Shown here piece after piece: positions 60,260 to 64,000 of a stretch of 64,000 bases of DNA. Source of the stretch: Ashinkailepas kermadecensis (lineage: Eukaryota; Arthropoda; Thecostraca; Neolepadidae). The DNA is taken from NCBI GenBank assembly GCA_034440615.1, contig JAOTOM010005179.1:877001-941000 (forward strand). The letters are read 5' to 3'. A program made the position numbers and the translations under genes. Below the pieces are notes generated by a model. It had not been told where the DNA came from. It did not search any database and was given only the letters and a program-made list of their open reading frames with translations. Each line of letters opens with the position of its first letter. Positions within the stretch are counted from its first letter, which is position 1.

Positions 60260-61479
60260 AAAGTTACATCAGCCTTGGTTGGATCTCTGGCTGGCACAAA
60301 TGATAACAACATTTGTGTTTGTATTTGCAATTGTGGTAAATCAATTCCATCAAATGGATTAATGTGTGGCTTTAGATTACAGTCGAAAATATATCACTCC
60401 CCAAAACAATTTTCACAGAGGAACGCAGGAAAAAGTTCAGTATAAAACAGCAGCTAAAAGCAGTACAAAACATGACATGAAACACCGGACTCGTGCCGTC
60501 AGTGAAGGAAGCATTGCGGTCGATATGTGGGTGGTAACCTAAGCATTGTAGCATATAACCAGCATTATGTCCAGGTAGACCAAGGAGGAGGTCCACATGT
60601 AGAAAGTGGATCTGTGAGGGGTTATTGCGGATAGTTGTAGCCATGTAATGCTTGAACGTGTGACTGTGGTTGCTTTGTCACAAAGTCGTCCAAACCTAAT
60701 TGGCATTAGGTGCCCAGTTGTGCGTTATGCGTTTCCGCATGCATTAATGAAGTGGGATGGAGCTGAGGATAGGATTTCTTGTTCTTCGGATTTTACGTTC
60801 AGCCTTTTTATTTTGAGCAGCGGAGCATTTTGTGAGCAACAGCAGCATTTTGCATATCGGTAAAGCCTGATTGACTAGTCTCACTTGTTTATGGTAAATA
60901 TTCCACATTCCAGAGCAGATTGGCTCGGAAGATGCATGTTATAAATAGTTATCTGACTAAAATTGCGAAGTGTATGATATGTTATGACTGCTACAAGAAC
61001 CATAATGCTCATATGCGACGCTGAATTGAACTGTTAATTTGGACTAAGAGCAAACACAAATTAAGCTAAAACTTTTGCCCTATTTTTTTGCCACACAGCT
61101 GAAAATATAACTTGGCTTGAGCCAGTTTATGCTGGCTTCAGCTGGATATAAATGAGCCTTAACCGCCGAATTGGCCGGAACTAGTGCAAGACCATGCTCA
61201 TTTTGCACTTTATTTGTTTTACATTAATGGCATGCGTCAATTGCCGTTAACCACTCATGCATCGTGCTTGAGAGTGAGTCGCATGTATTACGAATAGTCT
61301 CGCCACACGCTCTATGTGACTAGTATTGTAATTGCACTGAGCCGATTTGATTCGAACGGCGCATCGCAGCCGCCACAGATGCTCCGTTCTCATCGAACGT
61401 TTGGAGGATAATTTCTTCATCTTGCCTGGGATAATCATATGGCATTTGCTTGCCGAGTAAAAACTGGATAGAGCCGTAG
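60260..61479. other. No recognisable feature
   Basis: AT-rich single-copy sequence. Confidence 0.5.
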
Positions 61480-61798
61480 AGCGGTGCTGCGCGGCGGCAG
61501 CGCTGCGTACCGGCCCGAGCTCTGCCCAGGGACGGCCCACGTCGGAGTCGGCGGTGCGCGCTCATTGGCCGCCGCCAGGTCACGTGGTATTGAGTAATGT
61601 CGGCCCCGATGAGCGAGTGACTAAAATGTTTCTTGATCAAAACTTCAGTGTGCTCATGTAGTCGCGTGAAGTGATAGTAGGCCTTTTCTAATTGTTTATT
61701 GTTTGTCGGTGCCGTTCGGTTGGATTGTGTGTGGGCTGGTGACATGGGCAGCTGACGTGTGGCGACTATGGACACGATCACTGGGACGCTCAATATTT
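61480..61798 (+). promoter_or_regulatory. Promoter-like CpG patch and candidate first coding exon
   Basis: A CpG-rich stretch (61480-61615) carries an inverted CCAAT box (CATTGGCC at about 61562) and, 13 bp on, a CACGTG E-box (GGTCACGTGG). An ATG at about 61768 (CGACTATGGAC) is followed 31 bp later by TTGGTAAGTCA, a strong 5' splice-donor match. This order of promoter features, start codon and donor fits a first exon encoding about ten residues before an intron. An upstream ATG (GACATGGGCAGCTGA) would give a three-codon upstream frame. A minus-strand frame of 186 codons (61320-61880) overlaps and competes as an explanation. No downstream exon could be assigned. Confidence 0.3.
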
Positions 61799-62823
61799 GG
61801 TAAGTCACGTTCATTGTGCCCCGGACCGCGCCATTTGTTTTCACAACACGAAAAGCAGGATACATAAAACGCTCTTGCATTCTGAAATCCCTGGGAGCTC
61901 TGGCTTGTTGTCTTTACTTCATCCAGTTATCTACATTCACTACAATGCTTGCAATTTACACATACAATTATTGTTCTCTTTGTTCGACGGATCCCGAGAT
62001 GTTTCCTAGGTCAGTGTTTCATCTCCCCGTATTATGTTGCTGACGTTGAGCGCGCATGTTTTTCAATACTGGAACGTTCAATTTGGTTTCAATATGTGGT
62101 GGCCATCGATTGCGGTTGTTTACACCTTGCTCTTTCCACCAGTGTGTGCCTATCAGTAAACGCGATGGTGATGTGCAAGCAAAGCATAATAATGCGTGAT
62201 TTCTTCTATTTAAAGAATGGATCCAGACGTACTGTACAAAGTTGTATTAAAGTATGTGTTTCCATGCACCAATTCTAAAGTGCTGGAGATTAATTTGATG
62301 TACCTTGACATCCGTCGATCAAAATTTTCTTTATTCTACATAGAATTGTTCCCATACATTAATTTTGTAGGTGTCGATTTGCTGCAACAACATATTTTGT
62401 GCACCAGCCGAACTACAAATACCGCTTATATCTCGTTGGCAAAAGGATCCGAAACCCTCATAGCTATTGCATTGTCCTAGCACGCTCCTTTGATTGATTC
62501 CCCCCACACATACACTGACAACATTATCGCCACCCAGGACAGTTTGTCCCCACAGACAGGACACTCAGTGGCTGTAGTGCGTACCTGGCGTGTCGGTAGG
62601 CGGGCGGTGTGGATGTGTACGGCGGGGGCGGCCGGCCGCCGGTCGGCCGGCGCCCACCCGGCCGCAACGGCCGACACAGTGTCGCCGCGATGGATGGGAC
62701 AGTTATTGCCCGGCTGCCGACGCTGATCCCGACCAGCTCACAGCGTGCCGTCGTCAGCGATAGCTCGTACAGAGCCGGCGCTCATAACCGTCATCGGCCG
62801 TGTTGTGATGCGCCAATTGGCCG
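61799..62823. other. Single-copy sequence with CpG-rich end
   Basis: An ATG frame at 62217-62480 (87 codons) is unrecognised. About 62600-62720 is very rich in GGCCGGC words. No gene recognised. Confidence 0.45.
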
Positions 62824-63043
62824 TGCTGGTGGGCTGAGACGTGGGCCGTCGGGCGGGCCGGTCGGCAAGGTGGGCCAAACAAACGTCATTGCTGCCGTCG
62901 TGCTGGTGGGCTGAGACGTGGGCCGTCGGGCCGGCCGGTCGGCAAGGTGGGCCAAACAAACGTCATTGCTGCCGTCGTGCTGGTGGGCTGAGACGTGGGC
63001 CGTCGGGCCGGCCGGTCGGCAAGGTGGGCCAAACAAACGCTAT
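62824..63043. repeat. 77-bp tandem repeat, 2.8 copies
   Basis: TGCTGGTGGGCTGAGACGTG at 62824, 62901 and 62978, exactly 77 bp apart. The copies are nearly identical. The unit includes GGCCGGCC. Confidence 0.96.
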
Positions 63044-63079
63044 CACTGCTCGGCAGTAGGTGTGGGCTCCCATAATTGT

Positions 63080-63847
63080 TCAAGGCTGTAAGTAGTAGAA
63101 GGTTTTGGTTTTCAGTCCTTCATGAGTGGTCAGGGGTCTCAGGGAAGATGATTTCAGGGGACTAAGGTGATGGAGGTCCTCTGCTGACACGGTTAGGTGC
63201 CCTGGCGGCCCTACACCGTCACTGTCGGCTAAGTGGTACTGCCCGATAAGGCCCCAGAGACAGACATTGTGACTTCGGTGTGATCCAGAGTAGTCCTGCG
63301 ACAATGACGACCTCTCAGACATCTGTTGGGACACTTGCGACGAAAAGTAATCGATAATGATTGGGCATTGGTGCCCAGCTTTCCCAGCACGCACAAACAA
63401 ATATTCTGGCGTTGCCTGTAGATTGAATTTCGTTAGCACTGGCATAGGAACGAGTGGAGGGGGTATACAGGCAGCCGCCAGACCTCGAAGGTCCTTTAAA
63501 GCCCTGTGGCGTTCCTCGGAAAGAAACGACTCATGATTGTAGTTATCCTCCGATCTTCCTAGCTCTGCGCTACTTCCTGTTTGTTGAGTTGAAGGAATCG
63601 GATTGCATTTCGATTGTGTGCGATGCTTAGACGCAATATTGTAACTTCGCCGTGTTGGTCTGGCCTGAGTAAATATAATGTCATGTCCGTTGTGCTGGCC
63701 GTGTGATTCACCGAAGGATTCCAGCGGCGCCAAACTCGGCTGTATCTGGTCTCCGTAGTTTTTTCCCCTCTGATAGTCGGGGCGACGGTGAAATATTGCC
63801 GGGGGAATTGACGCGATCTTCGCCGCTCCGCAGATCGTCAGTAAACA
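63080..63847 (-). CDS. Probable coding exon of an unrecognised protein
   Basis: This is the best coding candidate of the window: 255 codons open on the minus strand in non-repetitive DNA of moderate GC, followed by TGA. It is far longer than expected by chance outside repeats. There is no in-frame ATG near the upstream end; methionines appear only late (PMPVLTK and QQMSERS), so if real it is an internal or last exon entered by splicing near 63848. The predicted protein is polar and probably partly disordered, rich in Ser, His, Gln and Pro. A more ordered stretch is around IPPPLVPMPVLTKFNLQATP followed by EYLFVRAGK, and it ends FYYLQP. No signal peptide, membrane segment or known domain recognised. 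The upstream exons would lie beyond the right edge of the window. It directly abuts the 77-bp repeat past its stop codon. Confidence 0.45.
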   Translation of the reverse strand, partial: CLLTICGAAKIASIPPAIFHRRPDYQRGKNYGDQIQPSLAPLESFGESHGQHNGHDIIFTQARPTRRSYNIASKHRTQSKCNPIPSTQQTGSSAELGRSEDNYNHESFLSEERHRALKDLRGLAAACIPPPLVPMPVLTKFNLQATPEYLFVRAGKAGHQCPIIIDYFSSQVSQQMSERSSLSQDYSGSHRSHNVCLWGLIGQYHLADSDGVGPPGHLTVSAEDLHHLSPLKSSSLRPLTTHEGLKTKTFYYLQP

Positions 63848-64000
63848 TCACTTCCAATCTTTTTTTAACCGAGGAATTTCATGCATCCTATGTAGAAGTT
63901 TTAATCTTTGAGACGTCGCGAATAAGCGTCGAACTATCTGGGTTTGTGGGTTCGAACCATTCCGTGTTAGATTGGCATAGCCAAGACTCCGTTCCGGCGT
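63848..64000. other. Window edge, no recognisable feature
   Basis: GGGTTCGAACC at about 63952 resembles a tRNA B-box but lacks the rest of a tRNA. Confidence 0.5.

Noticed and set aside
63945..63970. tRNA gene (GGGTTCGAACC B-box)
   Set aside because: The T-stem arms do not pair, and there is no A-box, anticodon stem or acceptor stem at the right distance.

Overview
This window looks like nuclear DNA from a eukaryote, most likely an invertebrate. There are no operons or closely packed genes, many CpG-rich patches, long (TA)n, (GA)n and (TG/TCTG)n tracts, a few hAT-like terminal motifs, and a very large number of minisatellites. Short TTAGG-like stretches (37806-37840) weakly suggest an arthropod. 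I cannot name the species. No known protein family, tRNA, rRNA, snRNA or CRISPR array could be recognised with confidence. Nearly all long reading frames here run through tandem arrays whose units happen to lack stop codons, and I do not treat them as genes.

Layout. 1-10 kb: arrays with units of 57, 26, 39, 45 and 29 bp, small duplications and three CpG-rich patches. 10-21.4 kb: arrays of 67, 38, 31, 11, 29, 15-17, 24/72, 19, 32/38, 51 and 42 bp, an inverted dispersed element (17.4/18.0 kb) and a 760-bp TG/TCTG tract. 21.4-25.9 kb: 4.5 kb of mostly single-copy sequence. 25.95-31.5 kb: a 27-bp array and then the largest one, about 73 copies of a 52-bp unit with a perfect 18-bp palindrome. 31.5-40.7 kb: mostly single-copy, with a CpG-rich patch near 34 kb, a 38-bp array, a MITE-like element and a (GA)n(TA)n microsatellite. 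40.7-50 kb: arrays of 56/57, 26, 40/41, 74, 8/16, ~57-73, A/T-tract, 20, 20 and 21 bp. 50-56 kb: single-copy. 56-59.7 kb: arrays of 13, 36 and 12 bp, a (TA)n tract and degenerate pyrimidine-rich repeats. 59.7-64 kb: mostly single-copy, with the best coding candidates: a 256-codon non-repetitive open frame on the minus strand (63080-63847) and a promoter/first-exon-like stretch (61480-61800, plus strand).

Tandem arrays cover roughly 18-19 kb by my hand count, in more than 30 unrelated unit families. Several units keep a palindrome or hairpin, several arrays show higher-order periodicity, and two arrays appear tied to identifiable parent sequence. The notable content of the window is this repeat biology rather than a gene system.
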